Assembly (NCBI GenBank): GCA_017430675.1
Contig: JAFRMM010000050.1
Location: 1 to 44,179, forward strand
Reading direction: 5' to 3'
Source of the DNA: Prevotella sp.
Lineage (GTDB): Bacteria; Bacteroidota; Bacteroidia; Bacteroidales; Bacteroidaceae
Length of the DNA stretch: 44,179 nucleotides
Shown piece after piece: positions 34,509-41,721 of this stretch (the first letter of the stretch is position 1; each line of letters opens with the position of its first letter). Made by a program: the position numbers and the translations under genes. The notes under the pieces are model-generated. The model was given only the letters and a program-made list of their open reading frames with translations, made no database searches and had not been told where the DNA came from.

Positions 34509-37500
34509 TAGAATCCCACCTGTACGCCAAATGTGAAGGAGGCTGTGTGCGGATAGTTCCATGCCGTGTTCTCCGGATCTGAACAGGTCAGCGAACTCGA
34601 CTTGATAGTCAGGAGGTTGTCACCAGAGAGATAGACGCGGGCCTTCGACAGCAACAGTTTCTTGGCAAATGCTGCGGGGAAGGTGTAACCGAATTGCAGG
34701 GTGCGCAGTTTGACGTATGAACCGCTCTCCACGAAATAGGATGACATACGGCCCTCGTCGGCACCGTTCGATGTGGTCAGGGCAGGGATGCTGGAACTGC
34801 TGTTGACAGGTGTCCAGGCGTCAATCAGGCGCTCACCCTTGTTGGAGCCGGCATCGGTAATGCTCCAGAAGTCAGTCTGGTATTTCTGGTTGTTGATCAC
34901 ATCGACGCCAGAGACGCCCTGCCAGAACATCGTAAAGTCGAAATCCTTATAGCCCAGATCGACATTGATGCCGTATGAGAAATTGGGCACGGGATTATAG
35001 ACCCAGGTGCGGTCAGCCTCGTTGATGCGGCCGTCACCGTTCAGGTCGGCATACTTCAGACCACCCACGCGGGCACCAGCCTGTCCGTGGGCAAGCACCT
35101 CCTCACGGCTCTGGTAGAGACCCTCCACCACGTAGCCGATCAGTGAACCGTAGGCTTTTTCGTCCTGTGCCAGGTTATGGTAGTCATTGTGCTCGTAGGA
35201 GTTCTTCGACTTCTCGGGCAGATAGGTCACCTTGGAGCGGTAGAAATCCACGTTGCCTGTGATATTGTATGACAGTCCGTATGCCGTCGTGTGGCGGTAG
35301 CCCAGGTTGAGTTCCATACCCCAGTTCTTCAGTGTAGGACCGTTGATCCAGGTCTGACCGCCAAAGCCGATGGCTCCGAGGAAGGCCGGCTGGACGAGCA
35401 TGTCCTTGGTCTCCTTGAAGAAGAGGTCGTAGGAGCCATAGAGATCACCGCCAAAGAGTGAGAAGTCGGTACCGAAGTTCCACTGTGACGACGACTCCCA
35501 CTTCAGGTCCTCATTGGCCGACTGCGACTTATAGTAACCAGAGGGCAGTGTGCCAGAACCCTGCAGATTGAGGTCGTAGGCCGTGGAGTTCTCACGGTCT
35601 GAGCCGTAATTGGCCACGAAGAGTCCGTAGTGGGCCGTATTGGAGTTCATGCCCTGGTTACCGGTGATACCATAACTGGCACGCACCTTCCAATCGCGCA
35701 GCCATGTGGCATTGATATGCTTGGAGAGACGATAGGCGAGAGACACTGAGGGGAACGTACCATACTGGTTGTTCTTACCGAAGCGGCTCGAACCGTCGTA
35801 GCGCAGCGTGAAACTGGCCAGCAGCAGGTCGTTCCAGTTGTAGTCGATCTTGCCGAAGTATGACATCAGTTTATAGGAGTCGCCTGCACCTGTGACGGTC
35901 TGGATACCTGTACCGGCACTCGGCCACATATAGTCGATGGTCTCCAGCGGATAGTCCGTACGACGTGCAGAGAAGTCTGTGTAGTTGTCCTGGTGAGCCT
36001 CAAGACCCAGAAGGACGTTCAGGTTGTGGTTCTCCACGATGTCGAAGTTATACTGCAAGGTGTTCGACCAGGTCCACTTCGTGCTGTGCGTCTGCGACAG
36101 TGTGCTGGCATTGGTGCTGTTCTTCACGACATCCGAATCCCAGGTATGCTGCAAAGAGCGGATATTGCTGTTCGTGTAGTCGATACCGAAGTTGGAACGG
36201 AACAGCATGCCAGTGATGGGGGTGATATCCACGTATGCATTGGCAAAGATGCGCCACTTCTTCAGGCGGTTGTCCTTGTTATGATAGAGTTCGCGCAAGG
36301 GGTTCTGGCGGTCACTCATACCACCCACAGGACCAGAGAAGGTCACGCCGTCTTCCTCATAGACGGGCAGCGTGGGGGCAATCTTCAGGGCATTCTCCAG
36401 AGGAGCGCAATCCACATTATCCGAATAGGAGAACTGGGCATTCTCACCGACACTGATGATGCTGTTGATCTTATAACTGCTGTTGAAACGTGCCGAGAAG
36501 TTCTCGAAGTCCGTGTATTTCAGCACACCGGTAGCCTTCTTGTAGCCGAAGGAGAAGAGGGAGGATCCCTTGTCGGTGGCCTTTGAGAGTGAGATGTCGT
36601 AGTTCTGGGTGACACCCGTGCGCCCGATCTCATCGACCCAGTCGGTATCACTGTAGATCATCGTCCGCTTGGCGTTCATATAGCCATCGTAGTATCCGCC
36701 AACGGTATAGGACTCCATGGCCCCCGTGGCAGGGTTATAAACAGAGATCGGCGTACCACCGGCGACATCCAGTGCCAGACCGTAGTTCTGTGCATAGTCC
36801 GCAGGATTCTTGCCGTCGTTCAGGGCTGCCTGAACCAGGGCGGTGGCATACTGCTGACTGTTGAGGAGTTGCATCTTCTGAGACATCCAGGCCATGGAGA
36901 CCGAAGCGTTGAAGTCGATGTTCACCTTGTCGCCCTTCTTGCCCTTCTTGGTCGTGATGACGATCACACCATTGGCAGCGCGCGATCCGTAGATAGAGGC
37001 CGAGGCGGCATCCTTCAACACCTGCATGGTCTCAATATCCGATGAGTTCAGGCTGTTCAGTGAACCACTGAAAGGGATACCATCCACAATATAAAGGGGA
37101 GCCGTGCTCGAACCGCCCATACTGCCGATACCACGGATGTGGACGTCAGCCTCACCCGAGGGAGAGCCGTTAGAGGTGATGGTCATGCCAGGCACCTTAC
37201 CCTGCAGGGATGCCATGGGGTCGGTGTTGCTGGCCTTGAAGTCCTTCGTCTCAACGACACCGACGGCACCTGTCAGGTCCTTCTTGCGCTGGACCTGGTA
37301 ACCAGTCACCACGACCTCCTGCAGCACCTCTGCGTCATCCTTCAGCGTGACGTTCATGCCGTTCTGGGCAGGCAGTTCCACCGTCTGATAGCCGATGTAG
37401 GAGATGACGAGGGTTGCACCGGCGTTCACCTTGATGGTGAAGTTACCGTCGAAATCGGTGATCGTACCGTTCGACGTACCTTTCTCCATAACCGTGGCAC

Positions 37501-37618
37501 CGATGACCGTCTCACCAGCAGCATCAACCACGGTACCTGTAATCTCACTTTGCGCGTACATTATTGTACTCACAAGGACGAGTGCGAAACTCAGAAACAG
37601 TTTTCTTAGTTGTTCCAT
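34508..37618 (-). CDS. susC: SusC-like TonB-linked outer-membrane oligosaccharide transporter
   Basis: A 1036-residue precursor. Signal peptide is about 1-22. A carboxypeptidase-regulatory-like/STN-type domain follows (about 25-95: ITGTVVDAAGETVIGATVME, FTIKVNAGATLVISYIGYQ), then a TonB box region (LQEVVVTGY), the plug (about 110-225: GKVPGMTITSNGSPSGEADV, LYIVDGIPFSG, IYGSRAANGVIVITTKKG) and a long beta-barrel ending NYPHTASFTFGVQVGF. This is the SusC/RagA architecture, importing oligosaccharides through the outer membrane with TonB energy. It begins the susC-susD-DUF4960 operon. Upstream there is a -7 box, a widely spaced inverted ATCGTTCAT pair and a second candidate promoter. Confidence 0.96.
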   Translation of the reverse strand: MEQLRKLFLSFALVLVSTIMYAQSEITGTVVDAAGETVIGATVMEKGTSNGTITDFDGNFTIKVNAGATLVISYIGYQTVELPAQNGMNVTLKDDAEVLQEVVVTGYQVQRKKDLTGAVGVVETKDFKASNTDPMASLQGKVPGMTITSNGSPSGEADVHIRGIGSMGGSSTAPLYIVDGIPFSGSLNSLNSSDIETMQVLKDAASASIYGSRAANGVIVITTKKGKKGDKVNIDFNASVSMAWMSQKMQLLNSQQYATALVQAALNDGKNPADYAQNYGLALDVAGGTPISVYNPATGAMESYTVGGYYDGYMNAKRTMIYSDTDWVDEIGRTGVTQNYDISLSKATDKGSSLFSFGYKKATGVLKYTDFENFSARFNSSYKINSIISVGENAQFSYSDNVDCAPLENALKIAPTLPVYEEDGVTFSGPVGGMSDRQNPLRELYHNKDNRLKKWRIFANAYVDITPITGMLFRSNFGIDYTNSNIRSLQHTWDSDVVKNSTNASTLSQTHSTKWTWSNTLQYNFDIVENHNLNVLLGLEAHQDNYTDFSARRTDYPLETIDYMWPSAGTGIQTVTGAGDSYKLMSYFGKIDYNWNDLLLASFTLRYDGSSRFGKNNQYGTFPSVSLAYRLSKHINATWLRDWKVRASYGITGNQGMNSNTAHYGLFVANYGSDRENSTAYDLNLQGSGTLPSGYYKSQSANEDLKWESSSQWNFGTDFSLFGGDLYGSYDLFFKETKDMLVQPAFLGAIGFGGQTWINGPTLKNWGMELNLGYRHTTAYGLSYNITGNVDFYRSKVTYLPEKSKNSYEHNDYHNLAQDEKAYGSLIGYVVEGLYQSREEVLAHGQAGARVGGLKYADLNGDGRINEADRTWVYNPVPNFSYGINVDLGYKDFDFTMFWQGVSGVDVINNQKYQTDFWSITDAGSNKGERLIDAWTPVNSSSSIPALTTSNGADEGRMSSYFVESGSYVKLRTLQFGYTFPAAFAKKLLLSKARVYLSGDNLLTIKSSSLTCSDPENTAWNYPHTASFTFGVQVGF

Positions 37619-37664
37619 TGTTGATTTGTTTATTTGTTAGTACTTTTGTGAATTAAATCTGGTG

Positions 37665-37672
37665 CAAAAGTA
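37665..37672 (-). promoter_or_regulatory. -7 box of the susC operon
   Basis: TACTTTTG on the minus strand, 46 bases before the ATG at 37618. There is no consensus -33 TTTG; instead the near arm of the ATCGTTCAT inverted repeat (37698-37710) lies about 45 bases upstream of the expected start, the position of a class II activator site. Confidence 0.65.
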
Positions 37673-37697
37673 CGATCAATTGGCGTTTTAGGCGTTA

Positions 37698-37764
37698 AAA
37701 TATCGTTCATCCGATGCAATATTTGTTGCAATGTAACAAATTTGCAAGCAAATGAACGATATTT
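37698..37764. promoter_or_regulatory. Candidate regulator operator upstream of susC
   Basis: AAATATCGTTCAT (37698-37710) and its exact reverse complement (37752-37764) are separated by 41 bases. The interval contains an inner imperfect palindrome ATTTGTT...AACAAAT. The ATCGTTCA core recurs at 39864-39900 next to the regulator and GH32 genes. Binding by the AraC-type regulator at 38306-39817 is inference. Confidence 0.6.
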
Positions 37765-37857
37765 GTTAATCAGGTCCCATTGTTCATATCCTTTACGTTT
37801 TTAAATTGTTAATAATCTGTTTCTGTCTTCAGACTTTGTTTTCGTCTTTTGACAGTG

Positions 37858-37888
37858 CAAAGGTACGAAATGTAGGGGCACGTTCAAA
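37858..37888 (-). promoter_or_regulatory. Second consensus promoter directed at susC, or small-RNA promoter
   Basis: TTTG (37885-37888), a 19-base spacer, then TACCTTTG (37858-37865) on the minus strand. This is a better match than the proximal susC promoter. It lies 240 bases from the ATG with no reading frame to serve, so it would make a long leader through the operator or a short separate RNA. Confidence 0.5.
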
Positions 37889-37957
37889 ATCTCCTTCGAC
37901 GTTTGCCCCCACGTGTTTCGACAAATCGGTTTCTAAAGCACAAAAATTTTGTTTTTT

Positions 37958-37986
37958 AGGGTGTCAGGGTGTACAGAGGGTGTACA
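37958..37986 (+). repeat. 29-bp inverted repeat, left arm (AGGGTGTCAGGGTGTACA type)
   Basis: The 29 bases AGGGTGTCAGGGTGTACAG...TGTACA are exactly the reverse complement of 38162-38190; the arms enclose 175 bp. Part of a 540-bp gene-free spacer between susC and the regulator. Confidence 0.85.
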
Positions 37987-38002
37987 GATCTTCATGTGAC
38001 TC

Positions 38003-38018
38003 AATTCTCACGAGAATT
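38003..38018. promoter_or_regulatory. 16-bp palindrome AATTCTCacGAGAATT
   Basis: Seven-base arms with a 2-base spacer. A second copy, AATTCTCtcGAGAATT, lies 64 bases away at 38067-38082. The size and twin arrangement suit a dimeric regulator's operators, but no nearby promoter is associated with them. Function is unknown. Confidence 0.45.
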
Positions 38019-38066
38019 TGACCGTCCGGAGGCTCCAGACGATGCTAAAGCACTGCCTTTTGCCCC

Positions 38067-38082
38067 AATTCTCTCGAGAATT
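38067..38082. promoter_or_regulatory. 16-bp palindrome AATTCTCtcGAGAATT (second copy)
   Basis: Same arms as 38003-38018. It is followed by a small hairpin CGAAAAG/CTTTTCG (38086-38105). Both palindromes are inside the 175-bp segment enclosed by the 29-bp inverted repeat. Confidence 0.45.
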
Positions 38083-38161
38083 CAACGAAAAGTCAATGCT
38101 TTTCGAGCGCAGGATAGTACTTGGCAAGTCTAAGGTAATCTCTAATTTACCTTCCACAGGG

Positions 38162-38190
38162 TGTACACCCTCTGTACACCCTGACACCCT
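38162..38190 (-). repeat. 29-bp inverted repeat, right arm
   Basis: Exact reverse complement of 37958-37986. A further partial copy, TGTACACCCTGACACCCT, lies at 38227-38244, and an alternating CGCGCGCGCG tract follows at 38260-38271. Confidence 0.85.
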
Positions 38191-38305
38191 ACAAAACAGG
38201 GTGCAAAGTCCCTGTACATAGGCATTTGTACACCCTGACACCCTAAAATGCGAAAATCTCGCGCGCGCGTAAATTAGTTGGCTCCATTGTACTATGTAAA
38301 GGACA

Positions 38306-39817
38306 TCACAGGTCGGAGGGACTGATGCCAAACTCATCCTTGAAGCACTTGGTGAAGTAACTGGGGGCGGTGAAGCCCACCTCATAGGCTACCTCGGAGA
38401 TGTTCTTGTCGGTGGTAACGAGCAGTTGGTAGGCCCGCTTGAGGCGTGCCGTACGCAGGATCTCCACTGGCGAGGAGTCTGTGACTGCCTTCACCTTACG
38501 GTAGAGTTGAACACGACTCAGGTTCATATCTGCAGCAAGGTCTTCGACACTGACATCACTGTCGGCCATCCTGGCCTCGACCACTTCCTTGAAACGGACC
38601 AGGAAGCGCGATGCGACAGTCGGTTCGCTCGGCTGGGATTCCTCAGTCTCAGGCACTTTCTCTGGCTGTTCCGGTTCTGTAGGCAACTCCTCACGGGGGA
38701 TGTTCCACAGGGTATCTATCACGCGCTCACGCTGCATGGCCACCTTATTTAAATGGTAGCGATAGAACAGGACGATGGCTACCAGCAGCAAAACGATGAT
38801 ACCAATGGCCATCCAATTGATGACGCGCTGCGTGTCGAGTTGCTGCAAGTAATTATCAGACTGCTCATGCAACTGATCCAGATAGTCCGACTGTCGCGCA
38901 ATTTCCTCATTCTGAAGTTGCATCACCTTCGCATTGTCGCGCGTGACAAGGGCACCCATCAACGGATTATCTTTCTGATAGGGCTTGCCCTTGAGGATAT
39001 TCATGGCCAAATGCATCACCTCGTCGCCGTGGGTGGGATAGATATAGGTGGCCTCGAGAACAGAATCGCATACACAGGCGATACCACCATCATGACCAGG
39101 CAGACCGTCGATGCCACAATACTTGGTACGGCCTGAAGGCAATGTCTTTGAGGCCCCAACGGCCATACGGTCGTTCTGACCGAAAACGAAGTCGATATCT
39201 GACAGATCGCCGTCGTAGGCCTTGATGGCTTTGACGGCACTCTCCTCCGTCCAGTCGCCCTGAAGGGAGGCCACCACCGTGATGTCCGGGCATGACTTCA
39301 TGGCATCCATGAAACCTTTATGACGATCGATGGCGGGCGAAGAGCCTTGAAGTCCCATGATCTCAAGCACCCTTCCCTTTCCTCCTAACCTGGTGCAGAT
39401 ATACTCGCCCATGATCCAGCCCATCTCGTAATTATCGGCACCGATATAGGCAGTGAACTTCTTTGAGTTCGTCTTACGGTCGAACACGATGACAGGGATG
39501 CCCTGATCGAAAGCCTGATCGATGGCGGGCGAGACGGTGGCGGCCTGATTAGGGGCTACAATCAGCAGATCGACACCATCAGCCACAAACCGGTTGATCT
39601 GCTCTATCTGTTTCTGGTCGCTGTCGTCGGCAGATGCCAGACGCAGTTCTACATCATCATAGAAATAGGTGCCCATCTTCAACTCGGCGTTCAACTTCTC
39701 GCGCCAGATATCCTCTGAGCACTGTGAGACACCTATGACATGTCGTGGGCGCTGGCCAGTACATGCGGTCAGCAGTACAAGCCCGATGAGTAACGTGAAT
39801 ATTGGCTTTAGTGTCAT
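38306..39817 (-). CDS. Membrane-spanning sugar-sensing AraC-family regulator without kinase domains
   Basis: A 503-residue protein. The N-terminal signal/anchor (MTLKPIFTLLIGLVLLTAC) is followed by a LacI/RbsB-type periplasmic sugar-binding module (about 25-300: HVIGVSQCSEDIWREKLNAE, VDLLIVAPNQAATVSP, IPVIVFDRKT, IGADNYEMGW, VFGQNDRMAVGA). Then come a short coiled coil, one membrane span (about 331-354, WMAIGIIVLLLVAIVLFYRY), a Pro/Glu-rich linker and a C-terminal AraC HTH (about 415-503: VEDLAADMNLSRVQLYRKVK, ISEVAYEVGFTAPSYFTKCF). Classical hybrid two-component regulators of fructan loci place HisKA, HATPase and receiver domains between span and HTH; none are present here. It lies between susC and the divergent GH32 gene and probably controls both. 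Confidence 0.9.
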   Translation of the reverse strand: MTLKPIFTLLIGLVLLTACTGQRPRHVIGVSQCSEDIWREKLNAELKMGTYFYDDVELRLASADDSDQKQIEQINRFVADGVDLLIVAPNQAATVSPAIDQAFDQGIPVIVFDRKTNSKKFTAYIGADNYEMGWIMGEYICTRLGGKGRVLEIMGLQGSSPAIDRHKGFMDAMKSCPDITVVASLQGDWTEESAVKAIKAYDGDLSDIDFVFGQNDRMAVGASKTLPSGRTKYCGIDGLPGHDGGIACVCDSVLEATYIYPTHGDEVMHLAMNILKGKPYQKDNPLMGALVTRDNAKVMQLQNEEIARQSDYLDQLHEQSDNYLQQLDTQRVINWMAIGIIVLLLVAIVLFYRYHLNKVAMQRERVIDTLWNIPREELPTEPEQPEKVPETEESQPSEPTVASRFLVRFKEVVEARMADSDVSVEDLAADMNLSRVQLYRKVKAVTDSSPVEILRTARLKRAYQLLVTTDKNISEVAYEVGFTAPSYFTKCFKDEFGISPSDL

Positions 39818-39837
39818 CTGCGTTATGGTTTTGTGTG

Positions 39838-39845
39838 CAAATATA
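39838..39845 (-). promoter_or_regulatory. -7 box of the regulator gene
   Basis: TATATTTG on the minus strand, 20 bases before the ATG at 39817. The nearest TTTG (39858-39861) is too close (12 bases) to be a normal -33. The left arm of the ATCGTTCA pair is 18 bases upstream, so autoregulation is plausible. Confidence 0.5.
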
Positions 39846-39863
39846 CAAAAAAGATTTCAAATT

Positions 39864-39900
39864 ATCGTTCATCAATAGCAAAATTGTTTCATTGAACGAT
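39864..39900. promoter_or_regulatory. Candidate operator between the regulator and GH32 genes
   Basis: ATCGTTCA (39864-39871) and TGAACGAT (39893-39900) form an inverted pair with 21 bases between. The sequence continues as CAAT...ATTG inside. It shares its core with the susC upstream site and with 31058-31098, and lies between two divergent promoters. Confidence 0.6.
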
Positions 39901-39951
39901 TTTTATTAGTATTTGAAACAATATTTATGGTCCTATGACGGTTTTTTGCCG

Positions 39952-39959
39952 TACCTTTG
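39952..39959 (+). promoter_or_regulatory. -7 box of the GH32-permease-fructokinase operon
   Basis: TACCTTTG, 30 bases before the ATG at 39982. This rules out the longer frame starting at 39913. The -33 position lacks a consensus TTTG, in keeping with an activated promoter. Confidence 0.65.
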
Positions 39960-39981
39960 CAGCAGAATTCCAAAACAACAA

Positions 39982-41694
39982 ATGAATAACAGAATGAAAA
40001 AAGTAATGACAACAATCGTGGCTGCAATGCTGATGGCAATATCGGCACAGGCACAGGTGCAGCCGAAGGTACTGGGTGACAACCACGCTCTGCTGAGGCT
40101 GGAGCAGGGAAAGAAGTTTATTCTGCTGCCAGTGGAGGAAAAGGCTGAGAACGCCCAGGTGCGGGTTATTGGAAAGGACAATCAGGTAACACGTAAGCCT
40201 AACGTACGTCTGGCCGTGGATCATGTGGATTACTACGTACCCTTGGAAATAAAGGACGGACAGGCCCTCGACATCCTCTTCCATGGTGACCGTCGCCAGA
40301 CGGGCAACGTGAAGGACTTCGCCTGTTGGAACGAGATGAAATACAGCGACGCGTTTGACACCACCAACCGTGAGCGCTTCCGTCCCGTCTATCACCACAC
40401 GCCACGCTGGGGATGGATGAATGATCCGAATGGTATGTTTTATAAGGATGGGGAGTGGCACCTGTGCTACCAGTTCAACCCTTACGGATCGCTCTGGGAG
40501 AACATGACCTGGGGCCACTCGGTCTCCAAGGACCTCATCCACTGGGAGGCTCTGCCCAATGCCGTGGAGCCCGATGCCATCGGTACCATCTTCAGTGGTT
40601 CGTGCGTGGTGGATAAGAACAATACGGCTGGCTACGGCAAGGATGCCATCATCGCCTATTACACCTCGGCCGCCGAGGCTCAGACACAGTCGATGGCCTA
40701 TTCGACAGACGGTGGCCGTACGTTTACGAAATACGAGAAGAATCCCGTGATTGTCAGTAATGTTCCCGACTTCCGCGATCCGAATTTCTTCTGGCACGAG
40801 CCCACGCAGAAGTGGATCATGCTGCTGGCAGCCGGTCAGGAGATGCAGATATATTCCTCGCCCAACCTGAAGGACTGGACGATGGAGAGCAGTTTCGGAC
40901 GTGAGTACGGCAACCACGGTGGTGTGTGGGAGTGCCCTGACCTGATGCCCCTGACCGTACGCGGTACTGGTCAGCAGAAGTGGATGCTGGTATGCAACAT
41001 CAACCCCGGTGGACCTTTCGGCGGCAATGCCACACAGTACTTCATCGGACAGTTCGACGGTCATAAGTTTACCTGTGAGTCAAAGCCCGAGGTGACGAAG
41101 TGGATGGACTACGGCAAGGACCACTATGCTACCGTTTCCTTCGACAACGCCCCTGAGGGCCGTCGGGTGGTCATCGCCTGGATGAGCAACTGGCAGTATG
41201 CCAACCAGGTGCCTACGAAGCAGTTCCGCAGCGCCAACAGTATTCCCCGCGACCTGGATCTCTTTGCGGATGGCGACGAGACCTATTGTGGTGTGACACC
41301 TTCGAAGGAGATGTTGGCACTGAGAGGCAACAAGGTGAAGAAACTGACGGATGCCTGTGAACTGATCATCGATGTGAAGGGCACGATGGAACTGGTGCTG
41401 TCGAATACCAAGGGTGAGCAGGTGGTCATGAACTACGACGCCAGACAGCAGACCTTCGCCATGGATCGCACGAAGAGCGGTGATACCAGTTTCAGCGAGG
41501 CATTCCCTGCCACGACGGTTGCCCCGACACACGGGACACTCAAACAACTGCGTATCTTCATCGACCACAGCAGTATCGAGGTGTTCGACGCTGATGGTAA
41601 GATGGCCATGACGAACCTGGTGTTCCCCTCTGAGCCATACAATACTATCAAGGTAAAGGGCGGAAAAACCACCATCTATGACATCGTCAAATAG
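39982..41694 (+). CDS. Glycoside hydrolase family 32 fructanase/invertase with N-terminal DUF4980-like domain
   Basis: A 570-residue precursor from the ATG at 39982; a second ATG at 39994 (MKKVMTTIVAAMLMAISAQA) is equally plausible. Signal peptide without lipobox, so probably periplasmic. A beta-rich N-terminal domain (about 25-130) typical of Bacteroidales GH32 enzymes precedes the five-bladed propeller. Catalytic residues are visible: nucleophile Asp148 in WGWMNDPNG, transition-state stabiliser Asp266 in FRDPNFFW and acid/base Glu317 in WECPDLMPL. A C-terminal beta sandwich ends with SIEVFDADGK. The enzyme should release fructose from beta-fructans or sucrose-type oligosaccharides; exo versus endo action and levan versus inulin preference cannot be settled here. 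First gene of an operon with a permease and fructokinase. Confidence 0.93.
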   Translation: MNNRMKKVMTTIVAAMLMAISAQAQVQPKVLGDNHALLRLEQGKKFILLPVEEKAENAQVRVIGKDNQVTRKPNVRLAVDHVDYYVPLEIKDGQALDILFHGDRRQTGNVKDFACWNEMKYSDAFDTTNRERFRPVYHHTPRWGWMNDPNGMFYKDGEWHLCYQFNPYGSLWENMTWGHSVSKDLIHWEALPNAVEPDAIGTIFSGSCVVDKNNTAGYGKDAIIAYYTSAAEAQTQSMAYSTDGGRTFTKYEKNPVIVSNVPDFRDPNFFWHEPTQKWIMLLAAGQEMQIYSSPNLKDWTMESSFGREYGNHGGVWECPDLMPLTVRGTGQQKWMLVCNINPGGPFGGNATQYFIGQFDGHKFTCESKPEVTKWMDYGKDHYATVSFDNAPEGRRVVIAWMSNWQYANQVPTKQFRSANSIPRDLDLFADGDETYCGVTPSKEMLALRGNKVKKLTDACELIIDVKGTMELVLSNTKGEQVVMNYDARQQTFAMDRTKSGDTSFSEAFPATTVAPTHGTLKQLRIFIDHSSIEVFDADGKMAMTNLVFPSEPYNTIKVKGGKTTIYDIVK

Positions 41695-41721
41695 TCAATA
41701 ATCAAATTGTCAAATATATCT

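Noticed and set aside
37806..38385. Small frames 37806-38021 (+) and 38008-38385 (-) in the susC-regulator spacer
   Set aside because: They run across palindromes, inverted repeats and, in the second case, into the regulator gene; composition is not protein-like and no start signal is seen.
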